From: Amycolatopsis camponoti
GTDB taxonomy: Bacteria > Actinomycetota > Actinomycetes > Mycobacteriales > Pseudonocardiaceae
Length of the DNA stretch: 64,000 bases
Reading direction: 5' to 3'
NCBI RefSeq assembly: GCF_902497555.1
Contig: NZ_CABVGP010000002.1
Span: 570,501-634,500 of the forward strand
The position numbers and the translations under genes were made by a program. Below are positions 42,405 through 51,944 of the stretch, piece after piece; position 1 is the first letter of the stretch, and every line of letters starts with the position of its first letter. The notes under the pieces are model-generated. The model made no database searches. It had not been told where the DNA came from and saw only the letters and a program-made list of their open reading frames with translations.

Positions 42405-44930
42405 ATGCGTGCAGTCCGCCGGTTCACCGTTCGCGCCAGCCTTCCCGAGTCGCTGTCCGGCCTGGGCGCGCTGGCCACCAACCTGCGCTGGACGTGGCAC
42501 CCGCCGACGCGCGACCTGTTCGCGTCGATGGACGCCGAGCTGTTCAACGCCGTGCGCGACCCGCTGCGGATGCTCACCGCGCTGCCGCCGTCGCGCCTCG
42601 ACGAGCTCGCCGTCGACGACGACTTCCTCGCCCGCGCCCGGGACGCGGCCGCGGACCTGGAGAACTACCTGTCCGAGCCGCGCTGGTACCAGCAGCGTGA
42701 CGACGACCTCCCGCCCGCGGTCGCCTACTTCTCGATGGAGTTCGGCGTCACCGAAGCGCTGCCGAACTACTCCGGCGGCCTCGGCGTGCTGGCCGGCGAC
42801 CACCTCAAGGCCGCGTCCGACCTGGGCGTGCCGATGATCGGCGTCGGGCTGCTCTACCGCAACGGCTACTTCCGGCAGTCGCTGTCGCTGGACGGCTGGC
42901 AGGTCGAGCACTACCCGGTGATCGACCCCAACGCGTTCCCCCTCGAACTGCTCACCGCCGGGGGACGGCCGGTGCTGATCGGGGTCGCGATGCCGGGCGG
43001 GCGCGAGCTGTGCGCGCAGATCTGGCAGGCCCGCGTCGGGCGGGTGCCGCTGCTGCTGCTCGACACCGACACCGAGGCCAACGACGACGACCTGCGCGGC
43101 GTCACCGACCGGCTCTACGGCGGCGACGCCGACCACCGGCTGCGCCAGGAGATCCTCGCCGGCATCGGCGGGTTCCGCGCGGTCCGGAAGTACTGCGAGC
43201 TGACCGGCCACCCGCAGCCGATGGTGTTTCACACGAACGAGGGACACGCGGGCTTCCTCGGCCTCGAACGCGCCCGCGAGATCGTCCAGGCCGACGGCCT
43301 CGCCTTCGACGAGGCCATGCCCGCGGTCCGCGCCGGGACGCTGTTCACCACGCACACCCCGGTCAGCGCGGGCATCGACCGGTTCCCGGTGGACCTGGTC
43401 CAGCGCTACTTCAACGACGGGCGGCTGGTGCCCGACATCGACCCGCGGCGTGTGCTCGCGCTCGGCGCCGAAGACAACCCCGGCCTGTTCAACATGGCGC
43501 ACATGGGCCTGCGGCTGGCGCAGCGCGCGAACGGCGTCTCCCGGCTGCACGGGCGCGTCACGCGGAAGATGTTCTCGCGGCTGTGGCCCGGGTTCGACCA
43601 CGACGAGGTGCCGATCTCCTCGGTGACGAACGGCGTCCACGGCCCGACGTGGGTGGCGCGCGAGCTGAGCACGCTGCTCGGCCGCGAATGGGGTCTCGAC
43701 GTCGGGGAAGGGCCGTTGCGGGACGGCGTTTCGGACGCCCAGCTGTGGGGGCTGCGGCGCGAGCTGCGCGAGAAGCTCGTGTTCGAGGTGCGGCGCCGGG
43801 TGCGGGCGGCGTGGCTGCAGCGCGGCGCGTCCCCGTTGGAGCTGGGCTGGGTGGACTCGGTGTTCGACCCGGACGTGCTGACCGTGGGCTTCGCGCGTCG
43901 CGTCCCGACGTACAAGCGGCTGACGCTGATGCTGCGCGACCCCGAGCGGCTGCGCACGCTGCTGCTCGACGACGACCGCCCGATCCAGGTCGTCGTCGCC
44001 GGGAAGTCGCACCCGGCCGACGAGAACGGCAAGCAGCTGATCCAGCAGATCGTCCGGTTCGTCGACGGCGCGGACGTGCGACACCGGATCGTCTTCCTGC
44101 CGGACTACGACATGTCGATGGCCCGGTACCTCTACCGCGGTTGCGACGTCTGGCTGAACAACCCGGTGCGGCCCCTCGAAGCGTGCGGGACGTCGGGGAT
44201 GAAGTCGGCGCTCAACGGCGGGTTGAACCTGTCGATCCGCGACGGCTGGTGGGACGAGTGCTACGACGGCAGCAACGGCTGGGCGATCCCGACCGCGGAC
44301 GGCGTCACCGACCCCCTGCGCCGCGACGACCTCGAGGCGGCGGCGCTGTACGAGCTGCTCGGTCAGCAGATCTCCCCGCTGTTCTACGACCGGTCGGGTG
44401 ACGGCGTGCCGACCGGCTGGCTGTCGATGGTGTGGCACACGCTGGAGACGCTCGGCCCGCGGGTCCAGGCGTCCCGGATGGTCCGCGAGTACGTCGACAA
44501 CGGCTACCTGCCGGCGTCCCGCATGGTCGCGGCGGCCACCGGCGACGGCTACCGCGGCGCGCTCTCGCTGGCCGACTACCGCACCAAGCTGGAGGTGTCG
44601 TGGCCGCGGCTGCGGATCTTCGACTCCGAGCTGCAGGTCGAGGCGACCGAGCCGCTGGTCGTCGGCACGGAGGTGACGATCCGGGCGCGCATCGACCTGG
44701 CGGGCCTCGATCCGTCCGAAGTGGACATCCAGGCGGTGGTCGGCCGGGTCGGCGACGACGACGAGCTGCGCGACGCGGTGACCGTCCCGATGACGGCGGA
44801 CGGCATCGGCGCGTTCGCGGCCCGGCTGAAGCTCCCGCGGCCGGGGTCGATCGGGTACACGGTCCGGGTGCTCCCGAAGCACGGCCTGCTGGCGGCCCCG
44901 GCCGAACTGGCCCGCGTGGTGCTGGCCTGA
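42405..44930 (+). CDS. glgP: Alpha-glucan (glycogen/maltodextrin) phosphorylase
   Basis: An 841-aa GT35 enzyme that releases glucose-1-phosphate from alpha-1,4-glucans. The N-terminal DUF3417 domain (about 1-120) precedes the catalytic part. VAYFSMEFGVTEALPNYSGG near 105 and the PLP-binding Lys in EACGTSGMKSALNGG near 605 are diagnostic. VFHTNEGHAGFLGLER and VTNGVHGPTW are also conserved. The length fits the bacterial AlgP branch rather than E. coli MalP. No strong ribosome site lies upstream of the ATG, so the transcript may be leaderless. It stands alone, divergent from the metallopeptidase gene. Confidence 0.93.
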   Translation: MRAVRRFTVRASLPESLSGLGALATNLRWTWHPPTRDLFASMDAELFNAVRDPLRMLTALPPSRLDELAVDDDFLARARDAAADLENYLSEPRWYQQRDDDLPPAVAYFSMEFGVTEALPNYSGGLGVLAGDHLKAASDLGVPMIGVGLLYRNGYFRQSLSLDGWQVEHYPVIDPNAFPLELLTAGGRPVLIGVAMPGGRELCAQIWQARVGRVPLLLLDTDTEANDDDLRGVTDRLYGGDADHRLRQEILAGIGGFRAVRKYCELTGHPQPMVFHTNEGHAGFLGLERAREIVQADGLAFDEAMPAVRAGTLFTTHTPVSAGIDRFPVDLVQRYFNDGRLVPDIDPRRVLALGAEDNPGLFNMAHMGLRLAQRANGVSRLHGRVTRKMFSRLWPGFDHDEVPISSVTNGVHGPTWVARELSTLLGREWGLDVGEGPLRDGVSDAQLWGLRRELREKLVFEVRRRVRAAWLQRGASPLELGWVDSVFDPDVLTVGFARRVPTYKRLTLMLRDPERLRTLLLDDDRPIQVVVAGKSHPADENGKQLIQQIVRFVDGADVRHRIVFLPDYDMSMARYLYRGCDVWLNNPVRPLEACGTSGMKSALNGGLNLSIRDGWWDECYDGSNGWAIPTADGVTDPLRRDDLEAAALYELLGQQISPLFYDRSGDGVPTGWLSMVWHTLETLGPRVQASRMVREYVDNGYLPASRMVAAATGDGYRGALSLADYRTKLEVSWPRLRIFDSELQVEATEPLVVGTEVTIRARIDLAGLDPSEVDIQAVVGRVGDDDELRDAVTVPMTADGIGAFAARLKLPRPGSIGYTVRVLPKHGLLAAPAELARVVLA

Positions 44931-44993
44931 CCTGGAGTTACTCCACCTCGAAATCGCTGCGCACCAGGGCACGGGCGGCGTTAAGTTGAACGC

Positions 44994-45980
44994 ATGCGCT
45001 TCGGAATGTTCGTCCCGCAGGGGTGGCGGCTGGACCTGGCCGGCATCGATCCCGCGGACCACTGGAAGACCATGCTCGGCCTCGCGAAGCACGCGGAAGC
45101 CGGGCCCTTCGAATCGATCTGGGTCTACGACCACTTCCACACCGTGCCCGTCCCGACCGAGGAGGCCACGCACGAGGCCTGGTCGCTGATCTCGGCGTTC
45201 GCCGCCGCGACCGACACCGTGCGCCTCGGCCAGATGTGCACCTGCATGGGGTACCGCAACCCCGCCTACCTGGCGAAGGTCGCCGCCACGGCCGACACCA
45301 TCGCCGGCGGCCGCGTCGAGATGGGCATCGGCGCCGGCTGGTACGAGCACGAGTGGCGGGCCTACGGCTACGGCTTCCCCAGCGCCGGCGAGCGCCTCGG
45401 CCAGCTGGACGAGGGCGTGCAGATCATGCGCGACCTCTGGACCACCGGCACGTCCACACTGGACGGCAAGCACTACCAGACGGACGGCGCGATCCTGCGC
45501 CCGTTGCCGCCGCAGGAAGGCGGCATCCCGCTGTGGATCGCCGGCGGCGGCGAGAAGAAGACGCTCAAGATCGCCGCCAAGTACGCGAGGTACACGAACT
45601 TCGCCGGCGACCCCGAGACGTTCACCCGCAAGTCGGAGATCCTCGCGCAGCACTGCAAGGACGTCGGCACCGACTTCGACGCGATCGTCCGCTCGGTCAA
45701 CCACAACGTGGTCATCGGCGAGACGGAGAAGGACGTCCAGGACAAGCTGGCCTGGCTCAAGTCCCACCTCGACAAGTACGCGCCGGCGGACGCGGCGGAG
45801 CGGTGGCACGGCGTCTTCGTGAACAGCCCCACCACCGGCACGCCCGAGCAGGTCACCGAAAAGCTCGCCGCGCTGGGTGAGCTCGGCATGTCCTACGCGA
45901 TCTTCAACTTCCCGGAAGCCGCGTACGACCGTTCCGGCATCGACCTGTTCACCGAAAAGGTCGCCCCGGCGCTGGCCTAA
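44994..45980 (+). CDS. LLM-class F420-dependent oxidoreductase
   Basis: A 328-aa luciferase-like TIM barrel. FGMFVPQGWRLDLAGIDPAD, SIWVYDHFHTVPVPTEEATH near 45-65 and RVEMGIGAGWYEHEWRAYG near 105-125 match the F420-dependent TIGR03560 family. These enzymes reduce or oxidise unknown substrates with coenzyme F420. Its stop codon overlaps the convergent rhodanese stop by 3 bases (CTAA). Confidence 0.87.
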   Translation: MRFGMFVPQGWRLDLAGIDPADHWKTMLGLAKHAEAGPFESIWVYDHFHTVPVPTEEATHEAWSLISAFAAATDTVRLGQMCTCMGYRNPAYLAKVAATADTIAGGRVEMGIGAGWYEHEWRAYGYGFPSAGERLGQLDEGVQIMRDLWTTGTSTLDGKHYQTDGAILRPLPPQEGGIPLWIAGGGEKKTLKIAAKYARYTNFAGDPETFTRKSEILAQHCKDVGTDFDAIVRSVNHNVVIGETEKDVQDKLAWLKSHLDKYAPADAAERWHGVFVNSPTTGTPEQVTEKLAALGELGMSYAIFNFPEAAYDRSGIDLFTEKVAPALA

Positions 45981-46372
45981 GGCACCGCGGGGCTGCCGCC
46001 GGTCTCCACCGGGAGGCCGGCGGCCGCCCAGGCGCGGAAGCCGCCTTCGAGGTCCGTCGCGTTGCGCAACCCGAGCCGCTGCAGGTCCGCCGCGGCCAGG
46101 CTCGACGAGTAGCCCTCGTTGCACAGCACGACGACCGTCGTGTCCGGCGTCACCGAGGGCAGCTTCCACTCGCTGTCCGGCGCCAGCCGCCACTCCAGGT
46201 GGATCCGCTCGACGACCACCGAGCCCGGGATCTCGCCCTCGGCCTGCCGGTTCGCGAGGGGACGGATGTCGACGAGCAGCGCGCCCGCCTCCTGCAGTTC
46301 GAGGGCCCGCGGCGGCGCGACCCGGTCCAATCCGGACCGGGCCTTCTCCAGGAACGAATCGATGGCGCTCAT
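45977..46372 (-). CDS. Single-domain rhodanese
   Basis: A 131-aa rhodanese-like protein. GALLVDIRPLANRQAEGEIP near residue 32 and the active-site loop VVLCNEGYSSSLAA near 86 place the catalytic Cys correctly. It would transfer sulfane sulfur to an acceptor. It overlaps the cysteine dioxygenase gene by 4 bases (ATGA), so the two are translationally coupled in one sulfur-oxidation operon behind the leader peptide at 46994. Confidence 0.87.
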   Translation of the reverse strand: MSAIDSFLEKARSGLDRVAPPRALELQEAGALLVDIRPLANRQAEGEIPGSVVVERIHLEWRLAPDSEWKLPSVTPDTTVVVLCNEGYSSSLAAADLQRLGLRNATDLEGGFRAWAAAGLPVETGGSPAVP

Positions 46373-46914
46373 CCCCGGACGATAACCGGTAGCGGCGGGA
46401 TCTCGGCCGGGACGTCGGCGAGCGTCGCGTACTCCCGCGTCGGCACCAGCGGCGGCGAGTACGCGTGGACGCTCGCCGCGGGCGCGTCCCCGATGCCGGT
46501 GACCTGGTGGGCGCGGCCGGCGCCGAAGCCGATGCCCTCGCCGGCGACGTGCGTGCGGCGCCGGATCGGGCCGCCGGGGTAGCGGTACTCCTCGCCCAGC
46601 TCGCCCTGCAGGACCGTGAACGAGCCGGACGCGCCGCCGTGGTCGTGCGGCTTGGTGTGCTGGCCGGGCAGCCACGACAGCAGCCACAGCTCGACGCCGT
46701 CGGTCAGGGCCAGCCGGGCCCACCAGCGGCGGTCGTCGTCGAACCGCAGGATGTTCTTGACGCTCGCGGTCAGCTCGGTGGTCACGGTGGCGGTGAGGTC
46801 CGCCAGCTCACGCGGGGTCCACAGCAGCCGCGACGGGTGCAGCAGCTCGGGCAGCAGCGGATCGGTCAGCTGCGGGTGGATCTCGACGGCGGGACGGGTG
46901 ATCGAAGTGGTCAA
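46369..46914 (-). CDS. Cysteine dioxygenase family protein
   Basis: A 181-aa cupin. The iron ligands are HTKPHDHGGASGSFTVLQGE near residue 79 and GRAHQVTG near 130, as in cysteine dioxygenase type I. It should oxidise cysteine to cysteine sulfinate, or act on another small thiol. The TTG at 46914 is taken as start because GAGGAG lies 8 bases before it and the N-terminal length fits the family. Co-transcribed with rhodanese, and preceded by a putative cysteine leader peptide. Confidence 0.83.
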   Translation of the reverse strand: MTTSITRPAVEIHPQLTDPLLPELLHPSRLLWTPRELADLTATVTTELTASVKNILRFDDDRRWWARLALTDGVELWLLSWLPGQHTKPHDHGGASGSFTVLQGELGEEYRYPGGPIRRRTHVAGEGIGFGAGRAHQVTGIGDAPAASVHAYSPPLVPTREYATLADVPAEIPPLPVIVRG

Positions 46915-46993
46915 CGCGGGTGCTCCTCGGACGCGAAGGTGATCGGGACGCGAACCAGCGCGGCACCGCACCCGCCCGTCACGGCGCGAGGGA

Positions 46994-47107
46994 TCAGCGG
47001 AGCCGCGCCCGCGTACACCCGGCCGAAGCGACGAGGAGCAGGTCGATCGCACGACGGCGCCAGAACGAGCCCCGGGTGACGGGGGTGGCGTGCACGTCGG
47101 CTGACAT
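46994..47107 (-). CDS. Putative sulfur-metabolism leader peptide
   Basis: A 37-aa open frame starting at the ATG at 47107. Its sequence ends FWRRRAIDLLLVASAGC followed by TRARLR. The pattern RRx[IV]DLxxVxSxxC is that of the short leader peptides found before cysteine and sulfur genes in actinobacteria. The stop lies 79 bases before the cysteine dioxygenase start. In the proposed mechanism, cysteine supply for the Cys near its end would decide ribosome pausing and expression of the downstream genes. The region before it (47108-47241) is the shared promoter with the divergent ABC gene. Confidence 0.65.
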   Translation of the reverse strand: MSADVHATPVTRGSFWRRRAIDLLLVASAGCTRARLR

Positions 47108-47241
47108 GCTGCCGATCCTGCCACAACCGCGTGGCGCACGGCACTTCCGGTGTGCGCCGTTCCACGTCGTGGACACGCTCCGACCAGCCGGTTCGCCGTC
47201 TCGCCCGGGCGGGTGCGCACGCGCGCGCGTCGGCAGACAGA

Positions 47242-48063
47242 ATGGGCTTCGTGAGCGAGCCGATCCAGCCCAGCGAACTTGACGATCTCGTGGTCCGGAT
47301 GGCCGGTGTCGGCGTCCGCCGGGGGACCAACGACCTCCTCGCCGGCCTCGACTGGTCCGTGGAACTGGACGAGCGCTGGGTGGTGCTCGGGCCGAACGGC
47401 GCGGGCAAGACCACCCTGCTGCGCCTCGCCGCGGCCGAGCTGCACCCGACCACCGGCGAGGTGGACCTGCTCGGCGAGCGGATCGGCCGGGTCAACATCT
47501 TCGACCTGCGTCCGCGCATCGGCTTCACCTCGGCGGCCATCGCCCAGCGCGTGCCGGGCGACGAGCTGGTCAAGGACGTCGTGGTCAGCGCCGGCTACGC
47601 GGTGCTCGGCCGCTGGCGTGAGGAGTACGACACCCTCGACACCGCCCGCGCGACCGAGCTGCTGGAAGCGATGGGCATCGGGAACCTCGCCGAGCGCACC
47701 TTCGGCACGTTGTCCGAGGGCGAGCGCAAGCGCGCGCTGATCGCCCGCTCGCTGATGACCGACCCGGAGATGCTGCTGCTCGACGAGCCGGCCGCCGGGC
47801 TCGACCTGGGCGGCCGTGAGGACCTGGTGGCGCGCCTCTCGGCGCTGGCCCTCGACCCGGACGCACCGGCGCTCGTGCTGGTCACCCACCACGTCGAGGA
47901 GATCCCGCCGGGGTTCACCCACGCGCTGCTCCTGCGCGACGGCCACGCGGTGGTGTCCGGGCTCGTCGACGACGTCATCACCAGCGAAAACCTCTCGAAG
48001 ACGTTCGACCAGGACCTCGTGCTCGAGCGTTCCGGGGATCGCTTCTTCGCCCGCCGTCGCTAA
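47242..48063 (+). CDS. Stand-alone ABC transporter ATP-binding protein
   Basis: A 273-aa single ABC ATPase. Walker A is GPNGAGKTTLLRLA, the signature is LSEGERKRALIARSL, Walker B is MLLLDEPAAGLDLGG, and the switch His is VTHHVEEIPPGFTHA. The phrase HVEEIPPGFTHALLLRDG is typical of the YlmA/ModF-like group of ATPases without an adjacent permease. No membrane partner is seen nearby, so its role is open. Start at the ATG at 47242; a GTG nine bases downstream is an alternative. Confidence 0.8.
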   Translation: MGFVSEPIQPSELDDLVVRMAGVGVRRGTNDLLAGLDWSVELDERWVVLGPNGAGKTTLLRLAAAELHPTTGEVDLLGERIGRVNIFDLRPRIGFTSAAIAQRVPGDELVKDVVVSAGYAVLGRWREEYDTLDTARATELLEAMGIGNLAERTFGTLSEGERKRALIARSLMTDPEMLLLDEPAAGLDLGGREDLVARLSALALDPDAPALVLVTHHVEEIPPGFTHALLLRDGHAVVSGLVDDVITSENLSKTFDQDLVLERSGDRFFARRR

Positions 48064-48118
48064 GCTGTCGCTTACCCGCCGGTAGCGTGCTGGCAGATCG
48101 TCAACGAGGAGGATGGGC

Positions 48119-48898
48119 GTGGGAGAGTTCGCAACCCTTGAAGTCAAGGACGGGGTCGGCACGATCCGGCTCGACCGGCCGCCGGTCAACGCCCTGAACG
48201 CCCAGGTCACCGCCGAACTCGCCGAGCTGGCGAAGGAGGCCACCGAGCGCGACGACGTCCGCGCGGTGATCCTCTACGGCGGCGAAAAGACCTTCGCCGG
48301 CGGCGCGGACATCAAGGAGATGGCCACCCGCACCTACCCGGAGATCGCGAAGTTCGGCGCCACCCTCACCGGCACCCTCGCGGCCATCGCGAACATCCCG
48401 AAGCCGGTCGTCGCGGCCATCACCGGGTACGCCCTCGGCGGCGGCCTCGAACTGGCGCTCACCGCGGACTGGCGGGTCGCCGGCGACAACGTCAAGGTCG
48501 GCCAGCCGGAGATCCAGCTCGGCGTCATCCCCGGCGCGGGCGGCACCCAGCGCCTGGCGCGCCTGATCGGGCCGAGCAAGACCAAGGACATCGTCTACAC
48601 CGGACGGTTCGTCAAGGCCGAAGAGGCCCTGTCGCTGGGCATCGTCGACCAGGTCGTGGCCCCGGACGACGTCTACGCGGCGGCGCACAAGTGGGCGGCC
48701 CAGTTCGCGAACGGCCCGGCCGTGGCGCTGCGCGCGGCGAAGGCGGCCATCGACGGCGGCCTCGACACCGACCTCGCGAACGGGCTCAAGCTCGAATCGC
48801 ACCTGTTCGCCGCCCTCTGGGCGACCGAAGACCAGCGGAACGGCATGAAGTCGTTCATCGAAAACGGGCCCGGCAAGGCCACCTTCGAAGGGAAATGA
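48119..48898 (+). CDS. Enoyl-CoA hydratase/isomerase
   Basis: A 259-aa crotonase-fold enzyme. The oxyanion hole is in [13 protein letters not shown] near residue 62 and [19 protein letters not shown] near 105. The catalytic glutamates lie in [10 protein letters not shown] and [17 protein letters not shown]. It hydrates trans-2-enoyl-CoA in fatty-acid beta-oxidation. The GTG at 48119 is selected because GAGGAGG lies 6 bases before it; the ATG six bases earlier overlaps that site. The methyltransferase gene follows after 4 bases. Confidence 0.9.
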   Translation: MGEFATLEVKDGVGTIRLDRPPVNALNAQVTAELAELAKEATERDDVRAVILYGGEKTFAGGADIKEMATRTYPEIAKFGATLTGTLAAIANIPKPVVAAITGYALGGGLELALTADWRVAGDNVKVGQPEIQLGVIPGAGGTQRLARLIGPSKTKDIVYTGRFVKAEEALSLGIVDQVVAPDDVYAAAHKWAAQFANGPAVALRAAKAAIDGGLDTDLANGLKLESHLFAALWATEDQRNGMKSFIENGPGKATFEGK

Positions 48899-48902
48899 CG
48901 CC

Positions 48903-49868
48903 TTGACCGACGTGAACGACCCGGCCCCGAACCCGCACGCCACCGCCGACGAGGTCCAAGCGGCCTGGGCCGACCCCAAGCTGGCGAACGTGCTGTACCA
49001 CGACTGGGAAGCCGGCACCTACGACGAGAAGTGGTCGATCTCGTACGACGAGCGCTGCATCTCCTACGCCACCGACGTGTTCAACGCCGTCGCGGGCGAG
49101 GACGGCCAGCCCTACCAGCACGCGATGGAACTGGGCAGCGGCACCGGGTTCTTCCTGCTGAACCTCATGCAGGGCGGCGTCGCCAAGAAGGGCTCGGTCA
49201 CCGACCTCTCGCCCGGCATGGTCCAGGTCGCGCTGCGCAACGCCGAGAAGCTCGGCCTCGACGTCGACGGCCGGGTCGCCGACGCCGAGCGCATCCCGTA
49301 CGAGGACAACACCTTCGACCTCGTCGTCGGGCACGCCGTGCTGCACCACATCCCGGACGTCCAGGCGGCGTTCCGCGAGGTGCTGCGCGTGCTCAAGCCG
49401 GGCGGCCGGTTCGTCTTCGCCGGCGAGCCGACCAAGATCGGCGACTTCTACGCCCGCAAGCTCGGCCAGTTCACCTGGTTCTTGACGACCCGCGTGACGA
49501 AGCTGCCCGCGCTGAGCGGCTGGCGCCGTCCGCAGGAGGAGCTCGACGAGTCCTCCCGCGCCGCCGCGCTGGAAGCCGTGGTCGACATCCACACCTTCGA
49601 CCCCTCGGAGCTGGAGTCGTGGGCCCGCGGGGCCGGCGCGCAGGACGTCCACGCCGTCACCGAGGAGTTCGCCGCGGCGCTCGCCGGCTGGCCGATCCGG
49701 ACGTTCGAGGCCGCGGTGCCGCAGGAGAAGCTGACCGTCCGCTGGCGGCTGTTCGCCTACAAGCTGTGGCTGCGGCTGTCCGCTGTGGACAAGAAGCTGC
49801 TCTCCAAGGTGCTCCCGCGTGAGCTGTTCTACAACGTGATGATCACCGGGACCAAGCGGCCGTCCTGA
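48903..49868 (+). CDS. Class I SAM-dependent methyltransferase
   Basis: A 321-aa methyltransferase. Motif I is AMELGSGTGFFLL near residue 76, followed by GSVTDLSPGMVQVALRNAEK, VADAERIPYEDNTFDLVVGH and VLKPGGRFVFAGEPT. The C-terminal 120 residues (EESSRAAALEAVVDI-like and on) are helical and may choose the substrate, which is unknown. It starts at a TTG, with a GTG nine bases downstream as alternative. It abuts the next methyltransferase gene with no gap. Confidence 0.82.
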   Translation: MTDVNDPAPNPHATADEVQAAWADPKLANVLYHDWEAGTYDEKWSISYDERCISYATDVFNAVAGEDGQPYQHAMELGSGTGFFLLNLMQGGVAKKGSVTDLSPGMVQVALRNAEKLGLDVDGRVADAERIPYEDNTFDLVVGHAVLHHIPDVQAAFREVLRVLKPGGRFVFAGEPTKIGDFYARKLGQFTWFLTTRVTKLPALSGWRRPQEELDESSRAAALEAVVDIHTFDPSELESWARGAGAQDVHAVTEEFAAALAGWPIRTFEAAVPQEKLTVRWRLFAYKLWLRLSAVDKKLLSKVLPRELFYNVMITGTKRPS

Positions 49869-51035
49869 GTGGGCTATTCGTTCAGCCTCGGCGACGTCGC
49901 CTACCTGCGCTCCGGCGCGGGTGAGGCGGCGCTCGCCGAGGTTTCGTCGTTGCCGCTGACCGATCGCATCGCGTCCGTGGCCGCCGTGCGCCGCCTGGTC
50001 GGCGAGGACTACGCGAGCGCTGTGCTGGAAACCGTGCTGCTGCGCCGGAAAGCCGTGTCCAAAGTGGACTCCGACGGCTGGCTGTTCACTTCGGACGCGC
50101 TCCAGCAGGCGAGTGCCACGCCTGTCGCGCGGCACCGGGCCGCCCGGCTGGCCGGGCTCGACGTCCACGACGTCACGTGTTCCGTCGGCGCGGACCTCGT
50201 CGAGATCGCGCGGGTGGCGCGGCGCGTGCTCGGGTCCGATCTGGACCCGGTGCGGCTGGAGATGGCCCGGCACAACGGAACCACCGCCGGCGTCGCGTTC
50301 GGACTGGCCCGAGCCGACGCTCTGCGTCCGGTGAGCCGCGCGGGCGTCGTCGTCGCCGACCCGGCTCGCCGCGACTCCGCGGGACGACGGGCGTGGAAGC
50401 CCGCGGACTTCGCGCCACCGCTGGACGGGCTGGTCGAGGCCTATCCGGGGCGGGCCCTGTCCGTGAAGTGCGCGCCCGGCCTCGACTTCGCGCTCACGCC
50501 GTGGGCCGACGAGGTCGAGCTGGTCTCGCTCGACGGCCAGGTTCGCGAGTCCTGCCTGTGGCGGGGGCTCGGCACCGGCGTCACCCGGCGGGCGACCGTG
50601 CTGCGCTCGGACGGGACACAGTGGACGGTCACCGACGCCGAACCGGACGAACTGCCCACACGGGAGCCGGGGGAGTGGATCGTCGACCCCGACGGCGCCG
50701 TCGTCCGGGCCGGCCTGGTCCGCCACTACGCGGCGCGGCACGGGCTGTGGCAGCTCGACGAACGCATCGCGTACCTGACCGGTGACACCCCGCCGCCGGG
50801 CGTGCGGGCCTTCCGCGTCCTGGAGCACGGGCCCTACACCGAGAAAGCGCTGAAGTCCGTCCTCAAGCGACACGACGTCGGCCGCCTGGAAATCCTGGTG
50901 CGCGGCCTCGACGTCGACCCGGACGCGTTGCGGCGGCGGCTGAAACCCCGTGGTGGTGCGGAAGCTTCGGTGGTGCTGACGCGAATCGGGCGCTCGCCCG
51001 TCGCGTTCGTCTGCCGGGCCGAACGGCCAAAGTGA
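49869..51035 (+). CDS. THUMP-like SAM-dependent methyltransferase
   Basis: A 388-aa protein. A helical N-terminal domain (about 1-90) is followed by a methyltransferase core with VTCSVGADLVEIAR and LGSDLDPVRLEMARHN. The C-terminal part (about 300-388) contains EKALKSVLKRHDVGRLEILV and RGLDVDPDALRRRLKPRGG, the THUMP-like domain pattern of this actinobacterial family. An RNA substrate is suggested by that domain but not shown. GTG start directly after the previous stop. Confidence 0.83.
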   Translation: MGYSFSLGDVAYLRSGAGEAALAEVSSLPLTDRIASVAAVRRLVGEDYASAVLETVLLRRKAVSKVDSDGWLFTSDALQQASATPVARHRAARLAGLDVHDVTCSVGADLVEIARVARRVLGSDLDPVRLEMARHNGTTAGVAFGLARADALRPVSRAGVVVADPARRDSAGRRAWKPADFAPPLDGLVEAYPGRALSVKCAPGLDFALTPWADEVELVSLDGQVRESCLWRGLGTGVTRRATVLRSDGTQWTVTDAEPDELPTREPGEWIVDPDGAVVRAGLVRHYAARHGLWQLDERIAYLTGDTPPPGVRAFRVLEHGPYTEKALKSVLKRHDVGRLEILVRGLDVDPDALRRRLKPRGGAEASVVLTRIGRSPVAFVCRAERPK

Positions 51036-51116
51036 ACGGAAACTTTCGAGGGGTGGAACTCCGGGTGAACGTGACGTAGGTTCCCCGGGTCGTCAAGTTT
51101 CCACTGGAGGGTCGCC

Positions 51117-51881
51117 GTGTCCGGAAAATGGTCAGGTCTCGTCAAGCTCGCCGCCGCCGCGGCCATCGGCGCCACCGTCGTCTCGGGGGCCACCGCGCTC
51201 GCCGGCTCGGACGACGCGACCGCCGCCCGGTCGAAGGAACCGGCCAACATCGGCCAGGTCAAGAACGACGTCAAGGCCTACTACGGCGACTACCTCGACG
51301 CCGCCGGCAAGCACCACTACTCCGACACCAGCCGGTTCGTGAAGGACACCGACCGCATCGTCGCCGACGCGAAGCGCTACCTGCAGCAGCAGCTCGGCAA
51401 GGTCAAGAACCCGGCGATCGTGCTGGACGTCGACGACACCTCCGAGATCACCTACGGCTGGGAGGCCGACAACGACTTCGGCTTCGACCCGGTCAAGCAG
51501 CAGCAGGCCATCGACAACGGCACGTTCGTCGCGAACAAGCCGGTGCTGGCGCTGGCCAACTGGGCCGTGCAACACGGCGTCAAGCTGTACTTCCTGACCG
51601 GCCGCAACGAGCTGCAGGGCCCGCAGTCGCTGAAGAACCTGGCCAACGAGGGCTACCCGGCCCCGGCGGACGCGTTCTTCAAGCCGAAGGTGACCGCGCC
51701 GGACTACCTGCCGTGTGGTCTGACCTGCAACACCGTCCAGTACAAGTCGGGCACGCGGGCGCACATCGAGGCGACCGGCGCGAAGATCGTGCTGAACGTC
51801 GGTGACCAGTTCAGCGACCTCGAGGGCGGCTACGCGCTGCACCCGACCAAGCTGCCGAACCCGATGTACTACCTGCCCTGA
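51117..51881 (+). CDS. Secreted HAD-family acid phosphatase
   Basis: A 254-aa exported protein with a signal peptide (residues 1-30, rich in Ala). The HAD motif I is AIVLDVDDTSEITYGWE near residue 101, motif II KLYFLTGRNELQ near 157 and motif III/IV KIVLNVGDQFSDLEGG near 222. This is the class III (acid phosphatase B-like/plant VSP-like) group. Two cysteines in PCGLTCNT may form a disulphide. GGAGG lies before the GTG start. It should dephosphorylate organic phosphates outside the cell. Confidence 0.85.
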   Translation: MSGKWSGLVKLAAAAAIGATVVSGATALAGSDDATAARSKEPANIGQVKNDVKAYYGDYLDAAGKHHYSDTSRFVKDTDRIVADAKRYLQQQLGKVKNPAIVLDVDDTSEITYGWEADNDFGFDPVKQQQAIDNGTFVANKPVLALANWAVQHGVKLYFLTGRNELQGPQSLKNLANEGYPAPADAFFKPKVTAPDYLPCGLTCNTVQYKSGTRAHIEATGAKIVLNVGDQFSDLEGGYALHPTKLPNPMYYLP

Positions 51882-51944
51882 GGTGGAATAACCACCGGGT
51901 CCCGGGTGCTGCTCCCAGTACACGACTTTTTTCGAGGAGCTGAC

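Noticed and set aside
42054..46193. A 1379-codon open frame antisense to glgP and the LLM oxidoreductase gene
   Set aside because: It is a shadow of G/C-biased third positions; its composition is low-complexity Arg/Ala/Gly/Val, and the opposite strand codes recognised proteins.
51882..51912. GGTGG/CCACC hairpin after the HAD phosphatase as a terminator
   Set aside because: The stem is only 5 bp and the DUF427 gene follows closely, so read-through seems as likely.
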